Source of the DNA: Candidatus Omnitrophota bacterium
GTDB taxonomy: Bacteria; Omnitrophota; Omnitrophia; Omnitrophales; Aquincolibacteriaceae
Assembly (NCBI GenBank): GCA_030698625.1
Contig: JAUYMS010000028.1
Span: 67,854-131,853, forward strand
Reading direction: 5' to 3'
DNA length: 64,000 nucleotides
Below the pieces are notes generated by a model. The model made no database searches. It was not told where the DNA came from and worked only from the letters and a program-made list of their open reading frames with translations. Position 1 is the first letter of the stretch; each line of letters starts with the position of its first letter. Shown piece after piece: positions 24,631 to 33,700 of the stretch. Made by a program: the position numbers and the translations under genes.

Positions 24631-26678
24631 GAGATCTGCTTGTTGCGTCAGGCGAAATCGTGGATGTAGCGGTGCCTTTGCCCGTGCAGGGTCTGTTCTC
24701 CTATTTCGTACCTCCCGAACTTGAAGAAAAGATAAAAATCGGTGTCCGTGTGAGGGTTCCGTTTCGTAACCGAGAGATCGTCGGCTACATAGTGGGAACC
24801 CGTGAGTATGACGATTCCCTCGCGCTCAAGCCAGTGGCGGATATATTGGACGGTGAACCGGTTCTCTCGGAGGGGATGCTCAGCCTAACGAAGTGGATAG
24901 GGGAATATTATGGTGCGTCTTGGGGTGAGTCTATTGAGAACGCATTACCGAAGTGGGTCAAATTCGGCAAGAAAGCAGCCCGCGCGATTCGTCGTGAAGA
25001 AGCGCGTGAAGTCGAGCCTGATGAAGTCGAGCATCGGCCGGATGTGAGGCTGACCGCCGATCAGGAGAAATCTCTCAAAGCGATTATAGCCGGACTGGAT
25101 CATGAAAGGCCCAAACCCATTTTGTTATACGGAGTCACAGGCAGCGGAAAGAGTGAAGTCTACATCCGCTCGATTCGTGAGGTTCTGAGGCGAAACGAAG
25201 CGGCGATTTGTCTGGTGCCTGAAATTGCACTGACCGAGCAGCTTCGGCGATTCTTCCTACACCATTTCGGCGGAGAGCTGGAAATTCTCCACAGCAAATT
25301 GAGTGACGGAGAGCGTTTTGTTGCGTGGAAGCGCCTAGAGTCGGGAAGCCGGCGAGTGGTCCTCGGACCGCGGTCTGCGGTGTTCTCGCCAGTGCCCAAG
25401 TTAGGCCTTATCATCATTGATGAAGAGCATGAGGGCTCGTATAAACAAGAAACAGCTCCGCGCTATCACGCGCGAGAGGTAGCCGCCTGGCGGGCGGCTC
25501 AAGCAGGAGCACTGTTGGTGATGGGGACAGCGACACCTTCGCTTGAAACGATGTATCGAGCCGAGCGCGGCGAGGTGACAAAGATTCATTTGGAGACGCG
25601 TATCGGCGAGAAGCCGATGCCGGACGTTCAAATTATTGACTTAAAAGAGGCCTTCGCCGGGTACAAGAAATCGGGAATTCTTTCGCCGCCCTTGGGTTAT
25701 GCGATCGAGCGCAATTTGAAAGAGAAGCACGGGACGATGCTCCTCCTTAATCGCAGAGGCTTTTCGACGCGTGTTCATTGTCCGAAATGCGGAACAGCTG
25801 AAAATTGTCCCTCATGTGAAATATCGTTAGTCCATCACCAAGCCGAAGATATGCTGTTGTGCCATTACTGTAATTTTCGCAAGATTGTTGCGTCAGGCTG
25901 TTCAACCTGCGGTGCCGCCATGATGCGGTTTGCGGGATTCGGAACCGAAAAGGTGGAGAGTGAGGTGGCGCGTCGTTTTCCGGAAGCGAGAGTTGCGCGT
26001 TTGGATACAGACACGGCCAGGCGCAAAGGGGCTCACGAGGAAATTCTGGGCGCCTTTAGGCGCCGAGAAATCGATATTCTAATCGGTACTCAGATGATCG
26101 CGAAGGGATTTGATTTTCCGCACGTGACGCTCGTTGGCGTCATTTTGGCCGACGTCGGACTCATGCTTCCGGATTTTCGTTCAGCGGAGAGAACCTTTCA
26201 GCTTCTCACGCAGGTTGCGGGTCGAGCCGGAAGGGGAGAACTCCCCGGGAAGGTTTATATCCAAACTTATTCGCCGGGGCATCCGAGTGTGCGTTATGCT
26301 AAGGAACATGACTTTAGTAGCTTTTATCTTTACGAGCTGCCCTCGCGTAAAGAGCATGCTTATCCGCCCTACCGCCAGCTGACGAACATTATCATCCGCT
26401 CACGCGATGAAAAGAAGACGTATCAGTTTTCGCGGGAGGTGCGGGATGCTCTGCGGGAGGAACTCGTAAGCGATGACCATGCAACGGCCGGTGTTGAAGT
26501 CGTGGGACCGGCACCGCTTCCCTTTGCCAAACTGCGGGGACACTACCGTTGGCATGTGATGATTAAAGCGCCCTATGGGGCGGGCCTTATCGAGAGAATC
26601 ACAAAGCGATTGGCTTCAGTTCGAAAGTCAGCCGCTGTAAGTTATGCCGTAGATGTCGACCCCTTGAATATCCTGTAG
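24627..26678 (+). CDS. priA: Primosomal replication restart helicase PriA
   Basis: 683 aa from ATG 24627 (ATGA overlap); the longer in-frame start at 24423 lies within the glycosylase gene. Order of parts: N-terminal DNA-binding domain (VAVPLPVQGLFSYFVP), Walker A GVTGSGKSEVYI, DEEHEGSYKQ (Walker B DEEH), TATPSLE (motif III), the eight-Cys zinc module from CPKCGTAENCPSC to CSTCG, IGTQMIAKGFDFP and QVAGRAGR (motif VI). PriA is a 3'-5' DNA helicase that reloads the replisome at stalled forks. Next to def and fmt, as in many bacteria. Confidence 0.96.
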   Translation: MRDLLVASGEIVDVAVPLPVQGLFSYFVPPELEEKIKIGVRVRVPFRNREIVGYIVGTREYDDSLALKPVADILDGEPVLSEGMLSLTKWIGEYYGASWGESIENALPKWVKFGKKAARAIRREEAREVEPDEVEHRPDVRLTADQEKSLKAIIAGLDHERPKPILLYGVTGSGKSEVYIRSIREVLRRNEAAICLVPEIALTEQLRRFFLHHFGGELEILHSKLSDGERFVAWKRLESGSRRVVLGPRSAVFSPVPKLGLIIIDEEHEGSYKQETAPRYHAREVAAWRAAQAGALLVMGTATPSLETMYRAERGEVTKIHLETRIGEKPMPDVQIIDLKEAFAGYKKSGILSPPLGYAIERNLKEKHGTMLLLNRRGFSTRVHCPKCGTAENCPSCEISLVHHQAEDMLLCHYCNFRKIVASGCSTCGAAMMRFAGFGTEKVESEVARRFPEARVARLDTDTARRKGAHEEILGAFRRREIDILIGTQMIAKGFDFPHVTLVGVILADVGLMLPDFRSAERTFQLLTQVAGRAGRGELPGKVYIQTYSPGHPSVRYAKEHDFSSFYLYELPSRKEHAYPPYRQLTNIIIRSRDEKKTYQFSREVRDALREELVSDDHATAGVEVVGPAPLPFAKLRGHYRWHVMIKAPYGAGLIERITKRLASVRKSAAVSYAVDVDPLNIL

Positions 26679-26704
26679 TATGCTAGTATAACCAGGTGGA
26701 TAAC

Positions 26705-27193
26705 ATGGCATTGATGGAAATTAGGGTATATCCCGACCCAATTTTAAAGGAGCCAACAGAGCCGGTCACGGATTTTGGTCCGGAAGCTCAGAAGCTCTTT
26801 GACGACATGATTGAAACGATGTATGTCGAAGACGGAGTGGGACTGGCGGCACCGCAAGTGGGTATTCGGAAGCATATTCTGATCGCATCGCCTACCATGA
26901 AGCGGGGTGAAGAGTATGTGATTTGTAACCCCGATATTTATGAGAGTAGCGGTGAGGAAGTGGGCCTTGAGGGCTGTCTTAGTTTGCCCGGAGTATCAGG
27001 GGAAGTGAGACGGGCAAAGGTCATTCGCATGCGATATCAGGATCGTTTTGGGAAATCTCATGATGCCGAGATCAAGGACTTCTTTGCGCGTATTATCCAA
27101 CACGAAAAAGATCATCTTGACGGCATTCTTTTGATTGATCGTGTCGATTTCAACCAGCGTCAGGCAATCCTTTCAAAATATCAGTATTTTTAA
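26705..27193 (+). CDS. def: Peptide deformylase
   Basis: 162 aa from ATG 26705 with AGGTGG upstream. All three family motifs are present: GVGLAAPQVG (motif I), EGCLSLPG (motif II, metal-binding Cys) and QHEKDHLDG (motif III, HExxH with two metal-binding His and the catalytic Glu). It removes the formyl group from new proteins as they leave the ribosome. The next gene makes the formylated initiator, the common def-fmt pairing. Confidence 0.96.
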   Translation: MALMEIRVYPDPILKEPTEPVTDFGPEAQKLFDDMIETMYVEDGVGLAAPQVGIRKHILIASPTMKRGEEYVICNPDIYESSGEEVGLEGCLSLPGVSGEVRRAKVIRMRYQDRFGKSHDAEIKDFFARIIQHEKDHLDGILLIDRVDFNQRQAILSKYQYF

Positions 27194-27203
27194 GCTGCCC
27201 TCG

Positions 27204-28145
27204 ATGAATCTCGTCTTTTTCGGATCCTCAGACTTCTCCATGGCAGCATTCAAAGCCTGTATGGATAGCCCCCATGAAATACTGCTTGTTGTTACCACCC
27301 CGGATCAAAAGAAAGGCAGAGGTCTGAAGCTCATGCCGACGGTCGTTCGTGAAGCCGCCCAGGCGGAGGGGCTCGACGTTATCGCCCCTGAGAAACTGAG
27401 CAGTCCGGATGTTCTCGATCAGGTGCGTGCGCTCGCGCCGGATCTCTTCGTGGTGTCGTCCTACGGGAAGTATATTCCAACCGCCTACCTGACTATTCCA
27501 AAGATTGCCTCTCTGAATGTGCATCCGTCGCTATTGCCGAAGTACCGCGGATGCGCGCCCATTCAATACTCTATCTTGAACGGGGATTCCGAGACGGGAG
27601 TGACTATTTTGGAAGTGGCCACCGAACTCGACGGGGGCGATATGTTTCACCAGATCAGGGTTCCGCTGGGTCGGGAAACGGACTGCGTTAAGCTGACCGA
27701 AGATCTGGCAAAATTATCATATCGTGCGTTGATGGAGACCTTTGAAAAAGCTGCTGCCGGCAAACTTTTAAGATCGAAGCAGGATGAAACTTTATCCAGC
27801 TATACTCCGAAATTGAAGAAGGCCGACGGACTTATCCGGTGGTCCGACCCCGCTTTTAGAATTGCGAATCAAGTGCGCGCGCTGCTACCCTGGCCTACGG
27901 CCTATTTTGAAATCGGCGACAAGCTCATCCAAGTATTGAAGGGGACAAGTGATGAGATGGGGTGCGCTGAGGCCGAGCCGGGATCGATTATCGCGATAAA
28001 CAAAGACGGCGAGGTACGCGTTCAAACAGGGAAGGGCAGTTTTATAGCGCAGTGCGTCAAACCTCCGGGCAAAAAGGAAATGAAAGCCGCTGATTTCGCA
28101 AACGGCATGCGACTTAAACCCGGCTTCCGACTGAGGGCGGGATGA
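27204..28145 (+). CDS. fmt: Methionyl-tRNA formyltransferase
   Basis: 313 aa from ATG 27204, 10 bases after def; the longer start at 27135 would overlap def and is rejected. VFFGSSDFS at the N terminus, TTPDQKKGRGLKLMP, LNVHPSLLPKYRGCAPIQYSI (SLLP motif with catalytic Asn/His region) and TELDGGDM are the formyl-transfer domain. The C-terminal OB-like domain begins near residue 205 (IRWSDPAFRIANQVRAL). Transfers formyl from 10-formyltetrahydrofolate to Met-tRNAi. ATGA overlap with the next GT4. Confidence 0.96.
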   Translation: MNLVFFGSSDFSMAAFKACMDSPHEILLVVTTPDQKKGRGLKLMPTVVREAAQAEGLDVIAPEKLSSPDVLDQVRALAPDLFVVSSYGKYIPTAYLTIPKIASLNVHPSLLPKYRGCAPIQYSILNGDSETGVTILEVATELDGGDMFHQIRVPLGRETDCVKLTEDLAKLSYRALMETFEKAAAGKLLRSKQDETLSSYTPKLKKADGLIRWSDPAFRIANQVRALLPWPTAYFEIGDKLIQVLKGTSDEMGCAEAEPGSIIAINKDGEVRVQTGKGSFIAQCVKPPGKKEMKAADFANGMRLKPGFRLRAG

Positions 28146-29266
28146 AAGTTCTTCATCTTGCGACGCATCTTAATTCGGGGGGGATTACCAAATATGTCCT
28201 CGAGCTTGTAGAGCCGCTCGAGCGAAATGACATTGAGCTCCAGGTGGCGTCCTCCGGGGGCGAGTGCGCACATCTCTTTGAGGAAAAGGGTGTCAGGGTC
28301 TACGCGCTCAATATACGCACAAAAAATGAACTCCACCCGAAGCTCTACATGTCGCTGCCCGACCTTGTGGGTATTATTCGCCGTGAAGGCATCGGTGCTT
28401 TACACGCACACACGCGGGTCACTCAGGTGATGGCTCACTGGGCGAGGGTGATCTGCGGGGTTCCGGTGGTAACAACCTGTCACGGGTTTTATAAGAATAG
28501 GCTGGGCCGAAGGCTGCTTCCGGCATGGGGCGATCGTGTGATTGCAATAAGTGAAGCCGTTGGGGCCGATCTGGCGACGAATTTTGGTGTCGCTGACTCC
28601 CGCATTGCTGTTATTCCGAACGGTGTCAATGTGTCGGCGTTGCATGCAGCATACTCGGCGCATGTGCCGGCAGCGGTAAAGAAGGGGTTTGGTTTTGGAT
28701 CCGATGACCCGGTGCTGGTGATCATAGCGCGTTTGGTCGAAGTGAAAGGGCAGGCGTGTGTTATTAACGCTGTCGATCGATTGAGAGGGACGCATCCCAA
28801 AATTCGTCTCCTTATCGTTGGCGACGGCCCGGATCGTGACAAGCTCAAGGAGCGGGTTCGAAAGCTGGGGCTTGAGCGCCATGTGGTTTTTACAGGAACA
28901 GTAAAAGACATCACAGAACCTCTGGCAGCTGCGGATATTTTCCTGCTGCCGGCAACCTGGCGTGAAGCTTTTGGGCTGAGTATTGTCGAGGCGATGGTTT
29001 GCCGTAAACCCGTGGTTGTGTCGGAGACTTGGGCTCTCGCCGGAATGTTAAGAGGTGAGAGCGGCGGGATTCTTGTGGATCCGAATTCGTTAGAATCCGT
29101 TACTGCCGCTACGGATAGGTTGTTGCGCGATCCTGAGTTACGGGAAAAGATGGGATCCGAGGGGCGCAGGAGGGTTGAACTAGAGCTGAGTGTCGATCTG
29201 ATGGCCCGTAAAATCAGCGAAGTCTATGGTGATATCTCAGCGATTCGCGCTACATCGAGCGCTTGA
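28142..29266 (+). CDS. Glycosyltransferase family 4
   Basis: 374 aa, ATGA overlap with fmt. MKVLHLATHLNSGGITKYVLEL is the N-terminal GG loop of GT4; HAHTRVTQVMAHWA and TCHGFYKNRLGRRL follow; IPNGVNVSAL is the hinge; ARLVEVKGQACVINAV and IVGDGPDRDKL form the donor site, ending in REAFGLSIVEAMVCRKPVVV (E-x7-E). Sits between translation-start genes and gap, away from the main glycan block. Its TGA stop lies inside the -35 box of the gap promoter. Confidence 0.92.
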   Translation: MKVLHLATHLNSGGITKYVLELVEPLERNDIELQVASSGGECAHLFEEKGVRVYALNIRTKNELHPKLYMSLPDLVGIIRREGIGALHAHTRVTQVMAHWARVICGVPVVTTCHGFYKNRLGRRLLPAWGDRVIAISEAVGADLATNFGVADSRIAVIPNGVNVSALHAAYSAHVPAAVKKGFGFGSDDPVLVIIARLVEVKGQACVINAVDRLRGTHPKIRLLIVGDGPDRDKLKERVRKLGLERHVVFTGTVKDITEPLAAADIFLLPATWREAFGLSIVEAMVCRKPVVVSETWALAGMLRGESGGILVDPNSLESVTAATDRLLRDPELREKMGSEGRRRVELELSVDLMARKISEVYGDISAIRATSSA

Positions 29267-29290
29267 CAGCAAATCCTTCGCAGGTATAAT
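29263..29290 (+). promoter_or_regulatory. Near-consensus sigma70 promoter of gap
   Basis: TTGACA (29263-29268) and TATAAT (29285-29290) match the sigma70 consensus fully and are 16 bases apart, one short of ideal. The TGA stop of the upstream GT4 gene lies within the -35 box. Transcription should start near 29297, leaving a leader of about 64 bases. The leader ends in a strong GGAGG site at 29349-29353, 7 bases before the gap ATG. Confidence 0.85.
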
Positions 29291-29360
29291 ATTTCACTCG
29301 GCTTTAAGTTATTACTTTCCCCACATTTAGGGAGATATCCCTTTTAACGGAGGTATTATC

Positions 29361-30413
29361 ATGTCAGTGCGAGTAGGAATTAATGGTTTTGGACGTATCG
29401 GGCGGATGCTTTTCCGTGCCGGCTATAACAACAAGGACATTCAATTTGTTGCAGTCAATGACCTCCCGGTCCCGACGGCGACCATCGCCCACCTGCTTAA
29501 ATACGATTCCACTTTCGGAATTTTACCTGCGAAGATCGAGGCCAAAGAGGGCTCGCTTCTGGTGGACGGCAAAGAGCTCAAAGTTGTGTCGTATCGCGAT
29601 CCCTCCGAGATCCCTTGGGGGAAATTGGGTGCAGATATCGTGATTGAATCGACCGGGGTGTTCACCGACGCCGAAAAGGCCAAAGGGCATCTCAAAGGGG
29701 GAGCGAAGAAAGTTATCATTTCGGCGCCCGCAAAGAATGAAGATTTGACCATCGTGATTGGCGTCAATGAGGGTAAATACGACACTTCCAAGCATCATGT
29801 CGTCTCTAATGCATCCTGCACCACCAACTGTCTTGGTCCCGTTGCTAAGGTTTTGCATGAGAAATTCGGTATTCGTCACGGGCAGATGACAACCGTTCAC
29901 TCATACACAAACGATCAAAAGATTTTGGACTTCGTACACTCGGATTTGCGTCGTGCTCGTTCAGCGGCTATGTCCATCATCCCGACGACCACGGGTGCGG
30001 CAAAGGCCATTGGCCTCGTGCTCGAGGAGTTGAAGGGAAAACTGGACGGATTTGCATTGCGCGTTCCGACGCCGGATGTCTCAGTGGTGGATCTGGTCTG
30101 CGAGGTGGCGAAGGAGACCAGCGCTGAGGAAGTCAACGCTGCGCTGAAGGCGGCGGCTGAAGGCCCCTTGAAGGGCATTTTGGAGTACTGCACGGAGCCC
30201 CTCGTGTCGATGGACTTTAAGGGAAACCCCGCTTCGTCAATCGTCGATGCCGCTTTGACCAAAGTCATGCAAAAGACTCAGGTCAAAGTAGTATCTTGGT
30301 ATGACAATGAGTGGGGTTACTCGAATCGTGTCGTAGACCTGGCGGTTTTTATGGGCAAGAAACTTCAGAATTCGGGAAATTCCAACCGGAAGACTGCAGG
30401 GGCTTCAAGGTAG
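29361..30413 (+). CDS. gap: Type I glyceraldehyde-3-phosphate dehydrogenase
   Basis: 350 aa. [10 protein letters not shown] at residues 6-15 is the NAD-binding Rossmann loop; [12 protein letters not shown] near residue 150 contains the catalytic Cys; HSYTNDQ follows, and [11 protein letters not shown] is the C-terminal signature. It oxidises glyceraldehyde-3-phosphate to 1,3-bisphosphoglycerate in glycolysis and the reverse in gluconeogenesis. About 14 residues longer at the C terminus than usual (tail [14 protein letters not shown]). It has its own strong promoter and terminator, so it forms a separate transcription unit, probably highly expressed. Confidence 0.98.
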   Translation: MSVRVGINGFGRIGRMLFRAGYNNKDIQFVAVNDLPVPTATIAHLLKYDSTFGILPAKIEAKEGSLLVDGKELKVVSYRDPSEIPWGKLGADIVIESTGVFTDAEKAKGHLKGGAKKVIISAPAKNEDLTIVIGVNEGKYDTSKHHVVSNASCTTNCLGPVAKVLHEKFGIRHGQMTTVHSYTNDQKILDFVHSDLRRARSAAMSIIPTTTGAAKAIGLVLEELKGKLDGFALRVPTPDVSVVDLVCEVAKETSAEEVNAALKAAAEGPLKGILEYCTEPLVSMDFKGNPASSIVDAALTKVMQKTQVKVVSWYDNEWGYSNRVVDLAVFMGKKLQNSGNSNRKTAGASR

Positions 30414-30443
30414 TAATTGCTATAGAATGTTATACTGAGTGAT

Positions 30444-30464
30444 TCAGCACTTGTCAAGTGCTGA
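30444..30464. repeat. Perfect 10-bp inverted repeat downstream of gap
   Basis: TCAGCACTTG-T-CAAGTGCTGA, two perfect 10-base arms with one central base, 31 bases after the gap stop. No T-run follows on the + strand (the next bases are TGAAAAAG), so it is not itself a normal intrinsic terminator. In RNA it could form a 7- to 8-bp hairpin that protects the 3' end of the gap mRNA. As DNA it is a good palindromic operator. Confidence 0.7.
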
Positions 30465-30488
30465 TGAAAAAGTAAAGGAACCCGCATT

Positions 30489-30539
30489 GAGCCACGTAAC
30501 TTGTTTATAGTAAACATGTTGCGTGGCTCTCTTATTTTT
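30489..30539 (+). terminator. Intrinsic terminator after gap
   Basis: GAGCCACG (30489-30496) pairs with CGTGGCTC (30522-30529). Inner pairs AAC/GTT and GTTTA/TAAAC lengthen the stem around a three-base loop, and CTTATTTTT follows. This should end transcription from the gap promoter, so the giant gene downstream probably needs its own promoter. Confidence 0.88.
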
Positions 30540-30678
30540 CCCGCCATATTGAATTCCCTCCATATATAAGGTAAGTTTAGAGTACCTTTAGTCATCGCTT
30601 TCTAAGGGCGTTCATTAAGTCGCAAGGCAGAGCAATTCTAAGTGCCTAATCTCTTGTGGGGGAGTGCAGACCTTAGCG
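30540..30678 (+). promoter_or_regulatory. Leader/promoter region of the giant gene (no clear promoter seen)
   Basis: About 139 bases between the gap terminator and the giant ORF. TTGAAT at 30549-30554 could be a -35 box, but the best -10 at normal spacing (TAAGTT, 30572-30577) is poor. A short AGGCA/TGCCT hairpin (30625-30629 with 30643-30647) lies in the probable leader. GGGGGAG at about 30658-30664 may be the ribosome site, 14 bases from the ATG, which is longer than usual. An in-frame stop at 30616 limits the start to 30619 or later. Confidence 0.4.
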
Positions 30679-30795
30679 ATGGAGTCTCGAAATAATTATA
30701 GGCGACGAACTCGTCCATGGGTGAGGGCTATGGCCCTCTCTCTCGTATTTGTCTTCACTACCACGAGCGTGGCCCTTCCGGCACCTGGAGTGCAG
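30679..30795 (+). other. Signal peptide of the giant protein
   Basis: Residues 1-39: a basic n-region (NNYRRRTRPWVR), a hydrophobic core (AMALSLVFVFTTTSVAL) and a small-residue c-region (PAPGVQG/AE). Typical Sec signal. Start choice: ATG 30679 gives the full basic region; an in-frame GTG at 30664 would add five residues; ATG 30730 would remove the basic residues. Confidence 0.8.
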
Positions 30796-33700
30796 GGCGC
30801 AGAATTACTTGCTGGGCTCAGTACCTCCGGATTTGATTCCACGATTCTTCAGGCAAACCCTTTCGGTGTTCATGTCCATGAACGAGACGGCGGCATCGCC
30901 GGATTTTACGAAGGCCGGCAAGATCTTCCCCTAGTTGTTCATCTTCAAGACGCCCACGCCAATATTTCCGCCCAGGAAAATCTCCGAAAGATCATCACCG
31001 ATATCGTTGAGCCTTACGGAAAGCAACCCATTCTCATGCTCGTGGAAGGGGCGGAAGGATACATCAGCACCGCACCCTTGAGGGCATTTTTACGTGCAGG
31101 CATGGACCCCACCATGATGCTGCTTTCAAAGGCGATGATCAACGGGCCCGAACTCGCGTCCGTCGATGATCCGGAAGTCATCCTCTGGGGTATAGAAGAC
31201 GCAGATCTCTATGAGCGCAACCGCCAAGCGGCCATCCAGGCGCGTCGAGCCGAGGCGAAAAATTTGCTATTCATTCGTCATTATCGTGAAAAGGTGAGGC
31301 ATCTGCTGTGGGAGCGGAGCGGAAGGCATGTGCAAAAGCTTGAAGAGGCGGCGGAAGCCCTTGAGAGCGAAGAACCGGATCTCAATCGTGTTTCAGAGGT
31401 GGTCCGTAATTATGTGAAAATTTATCGACGTGAATTACTCGAGAGAAATCCGGACAAGCCGTTGAGTGTTTTTGATATCTACGATCGATACCCGAATGTA
31501 TTTAGATTTATGCAGTTGCATGATCTCTGGCAAGACGCGCGGGCAGAACTGGAAGCGTACCGCGTGAAGAGAGACGAGGATTTAAAACTTAAACAGGAGG
31601 TGCGCCAAGGGAATGCGTTACGGGAAAGGCATGAGGCCAAACCCGAAACGGTGCCGGAGGCTCCACCGATCGAACTCCCCCACAAGAGTGCCGAATCGGA
31701 TAAACCGACGGTCCCCGGCGCACCTCCTGATCTTTCAGTGGAAGGGGAGCCCGAGGGGCTCGCGCTTTTACCCGAGTCTATTAGCGAAGCGGAAACCGGC
31801 AAGGACAAGTCGGTGACTTTCTGGTGGGACCTGTTCGAGCCGAAGGAGAAGCGCACGACGACCATGACCGTCCAAAAGTACCTTCAGGCTTCCGAAGATC
31901 TCGACAGCTATCTCTTGTTCAGGGAGTTTGGCAGCTTGATTCAAGAGCTAAAGGAAGTCTATTACGGCAATCAAGCCGAGCGGAGTCTTGATGCCCTGTT
32001 TGAAAAATCTCGTCTCCTCGAGAATCTCGTGAGGCTCGAGCTAACGCCGCAGAGTTACGGGCGGCTGAAGGAATTGGGCCCTGCTTCACAGGACTCCCTT
32101 ATCCGCGGTTACAACCGATGGAGCCCAAAACCGTATGACGGTGAGGACGAGTCATGGGATGTGCGCCCGGCAATTTCGTACTACGAGTTGGCCGAGCGTC
32201 GAGACGTCAAATTGTTCGAAAATGTACACGAACTCATTATGCGCGATAACCGCTCGCCAATCGTTTTGGTTTATACGGGGGGGTTCCACACTCCCGGTTT
32301 CACGCATGAATTAAGAAAAAGGGACATCTCGTATGTAACGATTCAGCCCGCGATCGAATCCCTGTCGGGGGCTGATGACGAACGTTACGCGCGGGCTCTG
32401 GTCTGGCAGAAATCGACACTTGCCCTTCGAACTGCATTATCGACCGCGCCCCGTGCCCTCGTTCAGGAAGTAGGTCTTTCATTCATCGTCGAGCGCGTTC
32501 TGCAAACGACCACGTATGACGCTGCGATGGCAACGTATCGCGGAGCGGTTGAGGAGTTGGTGGCTGCCCATAAACTGGAGGTGGAATCGCGAGAACGGGA
32601 TCGCTTAGCCAGTCTAAAAATTAAAAATCCCGACGCGATTCTTGACGGGCAAAGACAGGAATTTACCCGTGCGCTTGTGGATCTTCAAAAGTTTTTCGAG
32701 GTCCTCGCGGGCCTCATTGATTCAGGGCGAATTCAGCCGGACGGTGACGGGGCAATCCGCGTGCCGGTCGAGAATGAAGTCTTCGCCATTGATGCCGCGA
32801 CTCGACGCGTAACTAGAAGGTTCCTAACCCCGCGTGCTGTCCGGCCCATGAGCGAAATGCCGGCGGGTACGGCGGCGGTACTGAGTGAGGGGGGAATTGA
32901 AGCGGAGGGTATATTGGCTCCGGACGGAAACGTATATATCGCGAAGGAGGCCGATCGCAGCCGCACAGAGAATCACGAAGTGCGGGTGCATGTCAACATG
33001 GCCGCAGTAACGAGGGAGAGGCCGGAAGCAGCCAGGGATCTTCGGACGAGGCTAAACGCTTCGATTCGGCAAGACAGGGTGGCACTCAAGCGCCTTTTTT
33101 ATAAAGTGCGTGTTAACCAGGAAGGAGGGGATCTGACCGGTGAGGATCTGACGGAAGCGATCAACAGCGCCGAGCACGTTATGCCGGGAGTCGCGGCTTT
33201 ATGGAAAAACTCGGTCAAAGATACTGATCTCGGACCGGAATTCAGTTTGTATTTCTGGGAAGAAGTAATCGGCGTATTTTTCGGGATGCTGATGCAGAAC
33301 AGTGATAGTGACTTCCGCGATATCGCCACGGGTGCCAGTGACTACAGGATTCATGAGGACGTGACATCAGGGGAGGAAAGGGAGTTCTTCGCGATTGTTG
33401 CACGACTCCTAAAACCAGAGAACGGCCTCTTAAGATTTATGGGACTGTTCAATGAACTGGATGACATTCTGTCTATGAATGTGGACGGAGCGACGTGCTT
33501 TGCCTGGTGTTATGCAGCTAACAGGCGTTCTCGGTATCAAGATGCCGGGATTATGAACGACAAGCTCATGCAGAACCTCTTTGGTGTCAGCGACGATGCG
33601 GACGTTGTCTTGACGGGCAATAAAAATGAGGACATCAAGAAGTACGGCATTGTTAAGTACTATGGGCAGAACTTTATCAACGCCCTTTTGGAAGCTGATT

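Noticed and set aside
30619-30678. Riboswitch in the giant gene leader
   Set aside because: Only a short 5-bp hairpin is visible and no conserved riboswitch core was recognised.
30697-30735. Twin-arginine (Tat) export signal at RRRTRPW
   Set aside because: The hydrophobic residues expected after RR are missing (T and R instead), and Tat exports folded proteins, implausible for this size. A Sec signal fits better.
32974-32991. HEVRVH in the giant protein as a zinc protease HExxH site
   Set aside because: The spacing is HExxxH, not HExxH, and no supporting motif follows.
33478-33520. Calling CFAWC a papain-like protease active site
   Set aside because: The resemblance is limited to a few residues, and no matching His/Asn motifs could be assigned.
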